DNA of 64,000 bases, taken from contig JAZNPK010000026.1 in the NCBI GenBank assembly GCA_045589595.1, positions 41,425 to 105,424 on the forward strand, given 5' to 3'. Below are positions 26,801-35,571 of this stretch, piece by piece. The notes under the pieces are model-generated. The model was not told the DNA's origin. It saw only the letters and a list, made by a program, of their open reading frames with translations, and did no database searches. This stretch comes from SIG77 sp045589595 (GTDB lineage Bacteria > Verrucomicrobiota > Lentisphaeria > Victivallales > UBA1829). A program made the translations under genes and the position numbers. How positions within the stretch are numbered: the first letter of the stretch is position 1; the number at the start of each line of letters is the position of its first letter.

Positions 26801-27842
26801 TTTCCTTATCGCCGCGGGTCACATTCAGATCGAACCCGTTGAGTGAAAAACAATTTTTCGCCTGTGAAAGATCCATGTTCATCGCAAGCCCGATTTTCTG
26901 CAGATCCTCTTTCCGGTCCGTCAGCCCGAACAGCTGATCCAGTACCGGCAGGGCATCGGTGGCGTTCACCTGAATCTTTGCCGTGCCCGCTCCGTTCTGC
27001 AGATCATATACCCCGTTCAGTTCCGCCTGGAAATTTTTTCTGCCGCCCCGATACTGGGAGAACCGGAGCGATTCGATCCGGACCATACCCGGTACCGGCA
27101 TTTCCGCGCGGAGTTCTGCGTTCAGGCGCATATCGGAGAGATCTTTGTTGTAAATGTGCATTGCTGACTGGTCGGTCTCAACTGTTGCCTGCAGTTTTAC
27201 CGGAATAAAATCTTCGTCCAGATGATAGAGGATTTTTCCGGTCAGGGGCAGGGACAGCGCTTCATTGTTTTTGCCGTTCCAAGCAATCGCAGTACGCAGC
27301 TGGATGGCGTTCTGTTCCCCCGGAACGATGCTGTCTGCATTCAACTGCGGAATATTGATCCGTCCGAAAACGGAAGAATTTTTCGGAGAGTACCGGATGG
27401 TCAGATGATGGATCGCAACAATGCCGATCTGCAGCTTTTTCAAGCCTTCCAGTTTTTCCGTTTTCTTGTAAAATACATCCGTATTGGATACGGAAAGCAT
27501 GGCGTCCTGAATGTTGATGGCATCCAGACGGATGATCCTTTCGTGGAAAAGTCTGTCCCAGGAGAGCGCAGATTCGCACGTTTCTGCGGAAAAAAGATTG
27601 CCGTCGCCCGTATCTACAAGGAGTCCCTGAAATGTGATCCTGCCGTCCAGCAGATGCAGTTTTGTATCCGCGGCGGTGATTTTGAACCCGATCAGATCCG
27701 ATGCCATGGGCAGATACAGCAGATCAAAAGCGTAGGAACTGATCATCAGCCGGAGCAGTCCGGCAGCGAGCAGCACCACGATCACTGAAATTTTCAGCCA
27801 CCGCCATAATTTTTCGCGTCTTTTTTTTGCAGTATCAGGCAT
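23886..27842 (-). CDS. Large AsmA/TamB-like envelope protein
   Basis: A 1318-residue protein with a basic N-terminus and one transmembrane helix (about residues 14-32), followed by a very long beta-rich region. The start of the soluble part (FKITAADTKLHLLDGRITFQGLLVDTGDG and similar) and the end (GDHVDILSGRENILLENGGI and the closing TLAGTLDDVQLDR) follow the pattern of AsmA-clan proteins (AsmA, TamB, YhdP, DUF748/DUF3971), which bridge inner and outer membranes and are implicated in lipid transport. It starts 16 nt after the ABC permease with AAGGAGT upstream. I cannot assign a specific subfamily; the low-complexity beta pattern makes the call moderately sure. Confidence 0.65.
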   Translation of the reverse strand: MPDTAKKRREKLWRWLKISVIVVLLAAGLLRLMISSYAFDLLYLPMASDLIGFKITAADTKLHLLDGRITFQGLLVDTGDGNLFSAETCESALSWDRLFHERIIRLDAINIQDAMLSVSNTDVFYKKTEKLEGLKKLQIGIVAIHHLTIRYSPKNSSVFGRINIPQLNADSIVPGEQNAIQLRTAIAWNGKNNEALSLPLTGKILYHLDEDFIPVKLQATVETDQSAMHIYNKDLSDMRLNAELRAEMPVPGMVRIESLRFSQYRGGRKNFQAELNGVYDLQNGAGTAKIQVNATDALPVLDQLFGLTDRKEDLQKIGLAMNMDLSQAKNCFSLNGFDLNVTRGDKEIVRAKSRGLFSVQYDPAGQHWNIQDAGAKAEVSLTGFPINVISPFVPGDLDGTLNANGTFSVDDTVKQITGKIEGGVDDLKFLFGDMESPLPAHSMKFQAQFRSKGMKKLTELLIPSFAIQFGHGRDIVTNASFSGKCTFGDAPVITLDGAWDTKLIPLLEHFDDGPAKWIVEKVKTACPDLKKQLTIQQRFDWKKKTLDIRTNTTISGLDFHRNAKIRPPKDHAAADILVAARVSLYLGRNPANPQLLRATVTLPGHLQLRASSRADFDKEQYTADLTLEQLSPDVLRWAGYILEQEDPYILEMLRKLKYHNLTAAAQLRIDGRSHDLTVMLAEIKLLYGKDQILHFKLDSPISGNFMSGKYKTATAELKIINIPTTIANIFIPDKMRFIFHSSPVNGSASFQLKDLCREISFHTEFFIDDLIAQKRRIKFRYGSCSVQGDGAFKDYFRTFSYENGIGKTYTESQPDLIVTSHGCMELFHPFKADFYLNTELATAKHLRKMFDFVLFKEFDAVGPYSIHCINNYSKIRLKMNQTIRKAVPVYPEDLTNSAPHLTGELALEYTLNDEDNSLFLNRSRLFLRDSNSKADVLDLNMHGSWLQKQGKNDSECALTSSGVDCQMIYRMLRGAYEWKEKNPDAVTGKMLSVTPAPPSFKKPVLLVHRYKKGAPLWPFRSDEPIDLDLAGFSTNLKLALNGLTYTEKLKTDIQAQLSTTASKFTGSVQGKINQTGTLTLSGVADLSKKDGWELKADGRITDLDFVPFIECFASKKLKDKKITGTISNLEFQASTKGITLESLDKNLSLNAKLIFRNISFPLYSGDSLSALQIMVMPVTLLPRLFDAVPAIRKFTGGDHVDILSGRENILLENGGIVVQSGAAGKRTDLVLTKCSMHGPVILIKADQMMINPFHNQLKGQTLTKFGGFIYPITLAGTLDDVQLDRKNAVTDFLKYNSQHGLQKLLPIEIDSKNDQKTE

Positions 27843-27858
27843 AGATCAAAATGACTCC

Positions 27859-29529
27859 TTACAGCCGGAAGAGTGAACCGATTTTTTTGCCGAGCAGGAT
27901 CCCGGCCGCCACCAGTGTCGAACCTAAAAAGAACATTGCCCAAACCCCGAATGCCGAAGCGATACCGGGTCCGTTCCCCAGATACATGGAAAGTTCATAA
28001 ATCGCTTTGGTAATGGGGTAAAACTGGGATTTTTGGGCAAGGATCAATGAATCTGAAACTTCCAGCATGGAGAAACTGAATGCAAATAATCCGCCCACCA
28101 CCAGATTGGCAGTGATCAGCGGCAGCGTGATCTTCCAGAACGCACCGAAGGCGTTGCAGCCCGCATTCCGCGCCGCATGTTCCAGTTCTTCCGGCGTCTG
28201 TTCCAGCCCGCTGGATGCCGCACGCAGCACATACGGCACACGGCGGATCGCATACGCCGCCGCGATCAGCAGGACCGGATTGCCGATGGGATCAAACACC
28301 GCTTTCGCCCATTGATAACGGATGGACATACCGAGAAATCCCACAGCGATCACCAGACCCGGGATCATCAGCGGCAGCATGGCAAAAAGATCAAAAATTC
28401 CGGAGAACCGCATTTTTGACCGCTGCGTCAGCCACGCTGTTGCCAACCCCGCTGCGCAGGCGATGACCGTGGCGATCAGGGAATATTTCAGACTGTTTTC
28501 AATACTCGGCACAACAAGCTGATTGGACAACGCATCCTGAAAATGCATCCAGGAATATTTCAGCGGCAGGATCGTTTTGTACCAGCTGGGACTGCCCGCC
28601 GTCAGGATCAATGCCAGATGAGGCATCGCCGCAATGAATGTGAATCCCCCAAAGGCGGCTCCGGGTAAAAATCTCCGGAATCCTGTAAGCGGTTTTGCCC
28701 GGCTGCCGGTCATACCTTTCACCGCATTCGTCCCCGCAGAACTGCCCAGCAGAAGACGCCCCACGATGTAGAGCAGACTTGACGCCGCCAACATGATCAG
28801 GACCAGTGTGTAGCCCGCAGGATTGGTGCCGAGTTCATTGATCCCGTTGAAGATCTGGACCGGCGTGACTGTGTTCCAGCCGAACATCAGCGGCGTACCG
28901 AGTTCCGTAAAACTCCAGATCAGTACAATACTGCCGCCGGCAAAGATCCCCGGACGGAGCAGGGGCAGGGTGATCCTGAAAAACCGTTGCGCGGCGGGAA
29001 TACCGAGATTTTTCGCCGCATCGTCCAGCGTCGGATCGATGTTCGCCAGAGACGTGATCAGATTCAGATACAGGATCGGATAAAGGTGCAGTGCCTCCAT
29101 AATACAGATACTCCAGAATCTGCCTTCCCCGCCGAGAAAATCAATCCGGTCAAGCCCCATCGATACCAGAATACTGTTCAGAACGCCGTAGTGACCGAGG
29201 ATCTGCTGGAATCCCAGCGCGCCCACAAACGGCGGCAGGATCATGGGCGTCATCATCAGGACGGGACAGAGATCTTTCCCCGGAAATTCGTATTTGTCAT
29301 ACAGTACCGCAAGCGGCAGGGCAATGAGAAAAACAAAAAATGTCGTTACCACACTGATGGCAAAGGCGTTCCGCAATCCTTCCATGTAAAGACGGTTTTT
29401 GAAAACTTCCACCAGCACCGCGCCGTCCAATCCCTGTTCCAGCACCGTGTACAGGGGCAGCATCAGGAAAATACCGAAAAACGCCAGCAATCCGCCGGCA
29501 CAAAGCAAAGTCGTCAGACGGTTTCTCAT
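27859..29529 (-). CDS. ABC transporter permease, fused two-domain (FbpB/ThiP type)
   Basis: A 556-residue inner-membrane protein with about twelve helices, made of two homologous binding-protein-dependent permease halves. Each half has the EAA-type cytoplasmic loop that docks on the ATPase (AAKNLGIPAAQRFFRITLPLLRP without its first residues in half one; AARNAGCNAFGAFWKITLPL in half two). This fused layout is typical of ferric-iron, thiamine and 2-aminoethylphosphonate importers. The ATG at 29529 overlaps the stop of the substrate-binding protein gene (ATGA), so the two are translationally coupled. The ATPase lies two genes upstream, giving a complete importer. Substrate unknown. Confidence 0.92.
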   Translation of the reverse strand: MRNRLTTLLCAGGLLAFFGIFLMLPLYTVLEQGLDGAVLVEVFKNRLYMEGLRNAFAISVVTTFFVFLIALPLAVLYDKYEFPGKDLCPVLMMTPMILPPFVGALGFQQILGHYGVLNSILVSMGLDRIDFLGGEGRFWSICIMEALHLYPILYLNLITSLANIDPTLDDAAKNLGIPAAQRFFRITLPLLRPGIFAGGSIVLIWSFTELGTPLMFGWNTVTPVQIFNGINELGTNPAGYTLVLIMLAASSLLYIVGRLLLGSSAGTNAVKGMTGSRAKPLTGFRRFLPGAAFGGFTFIAAMPHLALILTAGSPSWYKTILPLKYSWMHFQDALSNQLVVPSIENSLKYSLIATVIACAAGLATAWLTQRSKMRFSGIFDLFAMLPLMIPGLVIAVGFLGMSIRYQWAKAVFDPIGNPVLLIAAAYAIRRVPYVLRAASSGLEQTPEELEHAARNAGCNAFGAFWKITLPLITANLVVGGLFAFSFSMLEVSDSLILAQKSQFYPITKAIYELSMYLGNGPGIASAFGVWAMFFLGSTLVAAGILLGKKIGSLFRL

Positions 29530-31064
29530 TTTGCACACTCCCTGACCGCCTTCCGGTATCGGTCTACAGCAAATTCTGTCCATTCACGCCGGAGTTTTGC
29601 CGCTTCCGCCGGAGATGCGGAGGACAGTTTTTTCGCCTGAACCGCAGCTTCAGTGTAGGGGAAAGGCATTTCAGCGATCAATGCCATGGCGGCATCATTT
29701 CCGCCTTTTTCGATCATGGCAGCGCGGGCGGCACGGAGATCATCAATGGGATCAAGTGCAATACATTTGATCAGAATACGGATCAGCGTGAAATACCGTC
29801 CCGTCCAGCCGCCCTGATAGCGGAATGTCCCGGCAAGCTGATAGGGATCATAATCCGGCTTGTTCAGATATTCAGCCGGAATGGTTCCGGGCAGTTTGCT
29901 GTTGACGCATGTGCGGAGCAGCGCATACCGTTCCGGTCCGCCGGGTGTGCCGGGTTTCATGATCCACAATTTCTGTCCTTCCGGCGAGAGCAGATAATCC
30001 AGGAAATGTTCAGCAGTTTTCCGGTTGGGTGCGCCGCGGAGCATCTGGACCGGGTCGCTTGTGACGGCAGAACCGTTTTCCGGCATGTGATAGACCACAC
30101 TGGCGGTACCGGCGGTCTGTCTGGTCCAGTTTTCTTCGGAAAAACCGTAGAAGTCGATACTCATTCCAGCCATAACGGATCCGCTGGAAATATCCCGGAC
30201 GAGTTTTCCGGCACTTTCCGTCACGATCCGGGCGTTGGCGGCAATGAGTTTGATCCGCCGGAAACCTTCGATCCATCCTTTTTCCACGCCGTGTTCCGCC
30301 ATTGCCTGCTGCAGGATCATTTCATAACACTTCATCACGGAACCGGATTTTGTCGGATCACCGATCCCGATCTTCTGGAACAGTTCCGGTTTTGTCAGGT
30401 CGCTCCAGGTCCGGGGCAGGGGCAGTCCTTCATCCCGGAATCTGTCCGGATTGGATGACAACCCGAAGGAGGAAAGACAGCACCCGTAGTACAGCCCCCC
30501 TTTGTCATAGATCACTTCCCCGGCAAAATTTTGGGGGATGTCTGTGAAATATTCCGGATGCCGCGTCTGAACACCACCGTCCACTGCGTAGCCGCAACCG
30601 GCAAAATTGCTGTGTTCGTATGTGCCGCCGCCGAAGAAAATATCGATCCCGATCCCGATATCGGAGGCGAGGAAAAATTTTCTTGCATCGGATTGACTCC
30701 GTTTGTTCCTGAAATCTTTCAGTACCGCATCCGTGCAGTCGTGTCCGGCGGCTTCCCATGCAAGCCGGAACTCTGCGGAAAAACGGTCGTTGATATACCG
30801 GGCGATATCGCTGGTGCCGCCGAGATTCCGCCAGTCAAAACGGACATCCCTGCCGGTTTTCGCCCGATAGTATTTCCGGAATCCCTGTTCAAATTCGTAT
30901 TTGATCGGTTCCGTATGGGGGGAAACGATCACCAGTTCGTCCGTTTCTGCCGGTTCCTGTTCTGCGGCGCACGGACACGTTGCGGAATTCTGCTGACGGA
31001 GCAGTACCGGCAATGCGATCAGCAACGCCGGAAAGAGAAATGCTGCAATGATCCGTTTCAGCAT
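29526..31064 (-). CDS. ABC transporter substrate-binding protein (family 1, ferric-type)
   Basis: A 512-residue extracellular solute-binding protein. It has a hydrophobic N-terminus (residues 4-22) without a good lipobox, so it is either a cleaved periplasmic protein or membrane-anchored. The two-lobe fold is suggested by LVIVSPHTEP near residue 45, the FFGGGTYEH segment, LSSNPDRF, PRTWSDLTKPEL and GDPTKSGS, and GAPNRKTAEHFLDYLLSPEGQ. These match binding proteins of the Fe3+/aminoethylphosphonate transporter family. A long C-terminal extension (from about residue 415) is helical and unusual. The gene starts one base after the ATPase stop and overlaps the permease by four bases. Confidence 0.88.
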   Translation of the reverse strand: MLKRIIAAFLFPALLIALPVLLRQQNSATCPCAAEQEPAETDELVIVSPHTEPIKYEFEQGFRKYYRAKTGRDVRFDWRNLGGTSDIARYINDRFSAEFRLAWEAAGHDCTDAVLKDFRNKRSQSDARKFFLASDIGIGIDIFFGGGTYEHSNFAGCGYAVDGGVQTRHPEYFTDIPQNFAGEVIYDKGGLYYGCCLSSFGLSSNPDRFRDEGLPLPRTWSDLTKPELFQKIGIGDPTKSGSVMKCYEMILQQAMAEHGVEKGWIEGFRRIKLIAANARIVTESAGKLVRDISSGSVMAGMSIDFYGFSEENWTRQTAGTASVVYHMPENGSAVTSDPVQMLRGAPNRKTAEHFLDYLLSPEGQKLWIMKPGTPGGPERYALLRTCVNSKLPGTIPAEYLNKPDYDPYQLAGTFRYQGGWTGRYFTLIRILIKCIALDPIDDLRAARAAMIEKGGNDAAMALIAEMPFPYTEAAVQAKKLSSASPAEAAKLRREWTEFAVDRYRKAVRECAK

Positions 31065-31065
31065 C

Positions 31066-32124
31066 TCATTTCTCCAGAATAGTGATCCGGTCCGCCGGAA
31101 TGAGAACGGTCATACTTCCGCCGTCCTCCCGGTCTGTTCCGGCATATTCGTTGATATGGAACACGGTCCCGTCAGCCGTACGGACCCGGCGGTAGGTGCT
31201 TTCCCCCAGAAAAGAGGAATGTTCCAGGATCACCTGCAGATCACCGGCATCGCAGCGGACAGTTTCCGGGCGGAACGCCAGTGTGTACGGTTTCCCGGCG
31301 ACCGGGACGGTTCCGCCGCCGCAGGCAGCTTCCAGAAGAAGTCCGGATGCCGTTTTGAACCGCGCAGTATCTCCGCAAATCTCTATGCAATCTGCTTCGA
31401 TCAGGTTCACATCGCCGAGGAACGATGCGCAGAAACGGTTTGCCGGATGCAGATAGATCTCGCGCGGAGAACCGCACTGGCTGAGATCACCTTTTTCCAG
31501 GATCGCCACCTGATCCGCCATGGACAACGCTTCTTTCCGGTCATGTGTCACATAAACTGCGGTGAGTTTCCGTTCCTTGCAGATCCGTCTGATCTCAAAA
31601 CGCATGGTATCCCGGAGTTTTGCATCCAGATTGGATAACGGTTCGTCCAGCAGCAGAACTGCCGGATCCAGCGCCAATGCCCGGGCCAATGCGATCCGCT
31701 GCTGCTGACCGCCGGAAAGTGACGGTATCTTCCGGTGGATGAAATCGCTCATCTGCACCAGTTCCAGCATATCCGACACCCGTTTTTTGATGTCGCTGCC
31801 GGAAAGATCCATCATCTTCAGCCCGAAAGCGATGTTATCGAACACATCCATGTGCGGCCACAGCGCATAATTCTGGAACACCATGGGCATATTCCGTTTT
31901 TCGGGGGGCAGGGCGGTAATATCTCTGCCATCCAGCAGGATACTGCCGGAATCCGCACTGATCAAGCCTGCAAGAATGCGCAGCAGCGTGGATTTTCCGC
32001 ATCCGGAGGGCCCCAGCAGAAACGCCATACTGCCGTCTTCCACCGTCAGACTGATATTGTCAAGGATCTTTCCCTCTGATGCCTGATAGGTCTTGCTGAT
32101 ATTTCTGATTTCCAGTTTTGCCAT
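31066..32124 (-). CDS. ABC transporter ATP-binding protein (PotA/FbpC/UgpC type)
   Basis: A 352-residue ATPase of the CUT1/Fe3+ import class. Walker A GPSGCGKST (about residue 38), Q-loop VFQNYALWPHM, signature LSGGQQQRIALARAL, Walker B LLLDEPLSNLD and the H-loop VYVTHDRKEAL are all intact. The C-terminal 110 residues form the TOBE-like regulatory domain (FLGDVNLIEAD, LAFRPETV). It energises import through the neighbouring fused permease and binding protein. It begins five bases after the stop of the GH106-like gene, so it is in the same transcript. Regulation beyond the upstream promoter is not visible. Confidence 0.95.
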   Translation of the reverse strand: MAKLEIRNISKTYQASEGKILDNISLTVEDGSMAFLLGPSGCGKSTLLRILAGLISADSGSILLDGRDITALPPEKRNMPMVFQNYALWPHMDVFDNIAFGLKMMDLSGSDIKKRVSDMLELVQMSDFIHRKIPSLSGGQQQRIALARALALDPAVLLLDEPLSNLDAKLRDTMRFEIRRICKERKLTAVYVTHDRKEALSMADQVAILEKGDLSQCGSPREIYLHPANRFCASFLGDVNLIEADCIEICGDTARFKTASGLLLEAACGGGTVPVAGKPYTLAFRPETVRCDAGDLQVILEHSSFLGESTYRRVRTADGTVFHINEYAGTDREDGGSMTVLIPADRITILEK

Positions 32125-32129
32125 CCCGT

Positions 32130-34907
32130 TTACTCCTCAAATTTCGTCAGTTCCGGTTCATTTGCAATGCCGAAGGGGGCGGTTACGATCTTCTGATCTT
32201 TTTTCCAGTTGAATTTCCAGCTCCAGTATTGTCCTTCAAGTGCAGGTACGGTGTGGGGACCGAAAAAGTTCTGTGCCGTATTGTACAGCGTGAGACGCAA
32301 TGCGTTTCTCCCCGTCTGCAGAACGCCTTTTGTCAGGTCAAAACGCCACGGCGGATCGAACAGCGTTCCCGCATCCGCACCGTTGATCTCCGCCCGGACA
32401 ACACCATCGGCTCCGGCAAATTCCAGAAACAGATCTTCCGGGATCTGATCCAGCTCGAAGTCCGTTTCGTATGTGACCTGTCCCCAGTAGTACGGCAGAC
32501 CCTGCTGCGTCAGATCGCCCCATCCGGCAGATGCCGGGGCGCAGATCGCCGCAGAGGTATCCACGGAAAAATCACCTGTCAGATAAAGATATTCCGGACG
32601 CGTCCCCGTCGGTTTGAATTCAAGTTCGTTGTCGCCCGCATGGAGCAGATCGGAAACATCTGCCGTCATCAGTGCCTGTGTTGCCGGATGCGGAACCGTT
32701 CCGGTGACGGCAGTCCCGTTCAGTTTCAGATCTTCTGCGGAGGCGGGTTCGTATGCCAGAAACAGATCTTTCCGCGTCAGACCTTCCGGGATCGTGATGC
32801 GGCAGCGGATCACATCGCCCGGCTGACTGGCGGTATCGTCAAAGCGGAGTCCGCTTTCTGCCGTATCGATGAGATATACATTGCTGTTTTTTCTGCTGAT
32901 CTTCCATTCGTTCAGGGGGATCCCTGCCGGAATGTGCCGTCCACCCGGTACAAGTCCGGTATGTTCGATGCCGCTCCGGACCGCTTCCTGCGGTATGGCG
33001 TCTGCCGGAAGAAGGTGACAGCTTCTCAAGGGTTCCAGGCGGATGACGCCCCGGTGTTCTGCGATCATTCCCGTGAAGGGATCGTAAACCGCAATCTTTT
33101 CCGGTTCTTTCAGCGTGATTTCCTGCGCAGATGTGCTGTAATTGACCAGATAATGCTCTCCGCCGGTTCTGCGGCAGACTGCGATTTCCGGATGGACCGT
33201 ACCCGCTGCAATGTTGTCGAAAACACCCGGCAGATCTTCCGGCAGATCCGCCACGGACAGTGCGTAAACAACTTTTCCGCCTTGCACCGTCAGTTCCTTC
33301 AGCAGAGGACGGATCTTGTCCGGCGTCCGTTCTTCTTTCCACGGAACGATGACCGTGCTGTATGCGCAATCGCCTACAACAAGTCTGCCGTTGCTTACAA
33401 GGTTCGTGCGGAGGACCGCCCGTTCAAAACCGTATTCAAAAGAGATATGCCGCCGCAGCAGTTCCAGCGTGATGTTCTGCAGCAGTTCTGTTTCCGATTC
33501 GATCTTTTTTGCCGGATCGGTTTCCAGATCTTCCCAAGCCACATTGATGGGATGAAGCAGCAGCACATCCGCATCGATCCTGCCCCGGTTCAACAGCGCA
33601 AGAGAACGGTTGAGCGGGGCATAGATCTCCCGGTTGACCGCAAAATAGGGCTGCTGGAAAAAGAAACTGGCGGGATGATCCCGTTTCGTAATGCCTTCCG
33701 TGGTGTAGGAGCAGTCGTGATGAACAATGATATTGATGCCGAGCGTCAACTGGAAAAATATCTGCGCCATCTGATTGGCAACCGGAACGCCCCAGCCGAG
33801 ACTTGTCAGTACTTCCGAACTGCATTTGCCGTTTTTGAACTGACTGGCAATACTGCTCGCCTGTTTGCAGAGAACTGCAATGGGAAAACCGCGGACATTG
33901 TTCACGAGTTTGCCGTGATCGTTTCTGGGTTCGGACATATAGCGGTTCGTCCGGTTACCCGTCAGAAAATCATCCACGCCGGGAATATCTTCCTCCAGAT
34001 AAAACGCGGAGGGATCACCGAATGTCAGCATCATTTTGGAGACCGGTCCCTCATCGCAGCAGAGGTGTCCCGTGTACTTCATATTATGTGCCTTTGCCCA
34101 GTTCTGCATGGGGCGGACAAAATTTTCGTTGAGAAGGCAGGTCACCGTTTCAAAGAAATCCCGCCGCGTCCTTGCAGAATGGGGCAGGTCATACGCCAGA
34201 GCGGAAAGTTTATCCGTGAGCGTGCAGCCGTTCCGTTTCTGAAAGATCTGTTCCAGATCGCCTGTCCAGGGCAGCGTGTGAGGAATGTTGTACGTGTAGA
34301 GATAACCGATGTCGTCCGTATAAAGCACTGTTACCGGATCGCCGAGAAGATCACCGATGGCTTCTTCATATTTCCGGTGAGTCATGGCAAGAAATTCCGC
34401 ACCCGTTTCCGGATTGAGATTGTCCGCCGTGTAGCTGATGATGTCCCACCGGAACACGATCACATCGCCGCTGCAGGGGAGATCTTTGCTGTCGATCTGC
34501 CTGCCGGGATCGGCGGCATCAAAGAATGCAATGGCATTCGGTGTGTTTGCGGCATCTGCGCCGGAAACGGTTTCCCATGTCAGATATTTGCACTGATATT
34601 TACCGTTGTCTTTTTTCAGCAGTCTTCCTCCGACGGAACCGCTGGGGAATCCTTCTTCATCGTAAAGCCAGATCTCAAGACCCAGTTTTTTTGCTTCAGC
34701 GCAGGTGTGACGGAACAATGCCATCCAGCGTTCTGAAAGATATTCCGTTTTATTGCCGGTACGGGCGTGAACTGTCAGACCGCGCCAACCGCCTGCTTTG
34801 GCAAGGTGGAGCTGACGGGTGATTTCGTTTTCTGTCTGATCGCCATTCCAGAACCAGAAGGGAACTGCAGCAAACCGGCTGGTATCGTTTGTGATCTCGT
34901 GAATCAT
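32130..34907 (-). CDS. GH106-like glycoside hydrolase (alpha-L-rhamnosidase related)
   Basis: A 925-residue protein resembling the alpha-L-rhamnosidase family GH106. The N-terminal FAAVPFWFWNGD motif is followed by a G-W-x-G-L-x-V-H-A-R stretch and WLYDEEGFPSGSVGG, all typical of the first barrel strands of that family. The middle contains further TIM-barrel strands (VLYTDDIGYL), and the last 200 residues form a galactose-binding-like beta domain (DLFLEFAGADGVVRAEINGA). No signal peptide is seen, so it may act on imported oligosaccharides. It is the first gene of a run that includes the ABC importer, and has a promoter 41-69 nt upstream. Exact substrate is unconfirmed. Confidence 0.7.
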   Translation of the reverse strand: MIHEITNDTSRFAAVPFWFWNGDQTENEITRQLHLAKAGGWRGLTVHARTGNKTEYLSERWMALFRHTCAEAKKLGLEIWLYDEEGFPSGSVGGRLLKKDNGKYQCKYLTWETVSGADAANTPNAIAFFDAADPGRQIDSKDLPCSGDVIVFRWDIISYTADNLNPETGAEFLAMTHRKYEEAIGDLLGDPVTVLYTDDIGYLYTYNIPHTLPWTGDLEQIFQKRNGCTLTDKLSALAYDLPHSARTRRDFFETVTCLLNENFVRPMQNWAKAHNMKYTGHLCCDEGPVSKMMLTFGDPSAFYLEEDIPGVDDFLTGNRTNRYMSEPRNDHGKLVNNVRGFPIAVLCKQASSIASQFKNGKCSSEVLTSLGWGVPVANQMAQIFFQLTLGINIIVHHDCSYTTEGITKRDHPASFFFQQPYFAVNREIYAPLNRSLALLNRGRIDADVLLLHPINVAWEDLETDPAKKIESETELLQNITLELLRRHISFEYGFERAVLRTNLVSNGRLVVGDCAYSTVIVPWKEERTPDKIRPLLKELTVQGGKVVYALSVADLPEDLPGVFDNIAAGTVHPEIAVCRRTGGEHYLVNYSTSAQEITLKEPEKIAVYDPFTGMIAEHRGVIRLEPLRSCHLLPADAIPQEAVRSGIEHTGLVPGGRHIPAGIPLNEWKISRKNSNVYLIDTAESGLRFDDTASQPGDVIRCRITIPEGLTRKDLFLAYEPASAEDLKLNGTAVTGTVPHPATQALMTADVSDLLHAGDNELEFKPTGTRPEYLYLTGDFSVDTSAAICAPASAGWGDLTQQGLPYYWGQVTYETDFELDQIPEDLFLEFAGADGVVRAEINGADAGTLFDPPWRFDLTKGVLQTGRNALRLTLYNTAQNFFGPHTVPALEGQYWSWKFNWKKDQKIVTAPFGIANEPELTKFEE

Positions 34908-34947
34908 TGTATGGTATTCTCTTGCAGAAATTTGTTGATTTTTATGT

Positions 34948-34976
34948 AATATAGCGCACGCGCGCGGAATTGTCTA
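34948..34976 (-). promoter_or_regulatory. Promoter of the GH106/ABC transporter operon
   Basis: Minus strand: TAGACA (34971-34976), a 17-nt spacer rich in GCGC, and TATATT (34948-34953), 41 nt before the ATG. The short GCGC palindromes in the spacer could be an operator, which is a guess. Confidence 0.55.
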
Positions 34977-35081
34977 CAAATTTTCCATGATCTGACTGCT
35001 TTTTTTGAAAAAAAATCGCAGATGAAAAAATGGTATGTTCTTGATTGACAGAGGAATTTGTTATTTTTTTCTGATTTTTAC

Positions 35082-35109
35082 TTGAGTTTGCCGGAAAGGG
35101 CTGTATATT
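35082..35109 (+). promoter_or_regulatory. Promoter of the HU gene
   Basis: TTGAGT (35082-35087), a 16-nt spacer and TATATT (35104-35109), 57 nt before the start codon. Confidence 0.6.
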
Positions 35110-35165
35110 ACCCTACGAAATCTTTTTAATTTATTCAAAACACATAACATAAAGGAAATCCAGAC

Positions 35166-35453
35166 ATGTCTCTCACAAAACGTGAAATCGCCCAGGAAGT
35201 CGCTTCTTTGATCGGTTCCACCAAATCCGATGCCGCTGCCGCCGTTCAGGCAACATTGGACATCATGGCAAAAGAACTCGCAGCCGGCGGTCACATCGAA
35301 CTGCGCGGCTTCGGTGTTTTTGAAGTCAAAACCCGTAAAGCAAGCGTTGGCCGCAACCCGCGCAAACCCCAGGACACTGTCCAGATCCCTGCCCGCAAAG
35401 TCGTGAAATTCCGCGCCGGCAGAGAACTTGCCGCCATTCTTGCAAAAGGCTGA
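35166..35453 (+). CDS. HU/IHF-family DNA-binding protein
   Basis: A 95-residue nucleoid protein. The dimerisation helices (MSLTKREIAQEVASLIG...) are followed by the ELRGFGVFEVKTRKA strand and the DNA-bending arm RNPRKPQDTVQIPARKVVKF, which carries the Pro that intercalates into DNA. The arm's RNP motif is retained. Length and sequence fit HU or a single-gene IHF-like homologue; the two cannot be separated by eye. AAAGGAAA precedes the ATG. It is a single-gene transcript between its own promoter and a strong terminator. HU-type proteins bind four-way junctions and cruciforms, which is relevant to the cloverleaf elements in this window. Confidence 0.95.
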   Translation: MSLTKREIAQEVASLIGSTKSDAAAAVQATLDIMAKELAAGGHIELRGFGVFEVKTRKASVGRNPRKPQDTVQIPARKVVKFRAGRELAAILAKG

Positions 35454-35482
35454 TCTCTGTTTTTGAGATAATGTTTTTTCAG

Positions 35483-35515
35483 ACTCCCGGTTGTTTTTCA
35501 GCCGGGAGTTTTTTT
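35483..35515 (+). terminator. Intrinsic terminator of the HU gene
   Basis: 8-bp stem ACTCCCGG (35483-35490 with 35502-35509) followed directly by seven T. Confidence 0.9.
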
Positions 35516-35532
35516 GTGTTTTAAAACAGAAA

Positions 35533-35553
35533 AAGCCGGCATCGTGCCGGCTT
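35533..35553 (-). terminator. Intrinsic terminator of the guaA operon
   Basis: Minus strand: 9-bp stem AAGCCGGCA (35545-35553 with 35533-35541), 3-nt loop, then a T-rich run, 19 nt after the guaA stop. Confidence 0.75.
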
Positions 35554-35571
35554 CTTCACGGGGAAAAACTG

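Noticed and set aside
32118..34736. 872-codon plus-strand frame opposite the GH106-like gene
   Set aside because: Antisense shadow; the minus-strand gene has motifs, a promoter and operon context.
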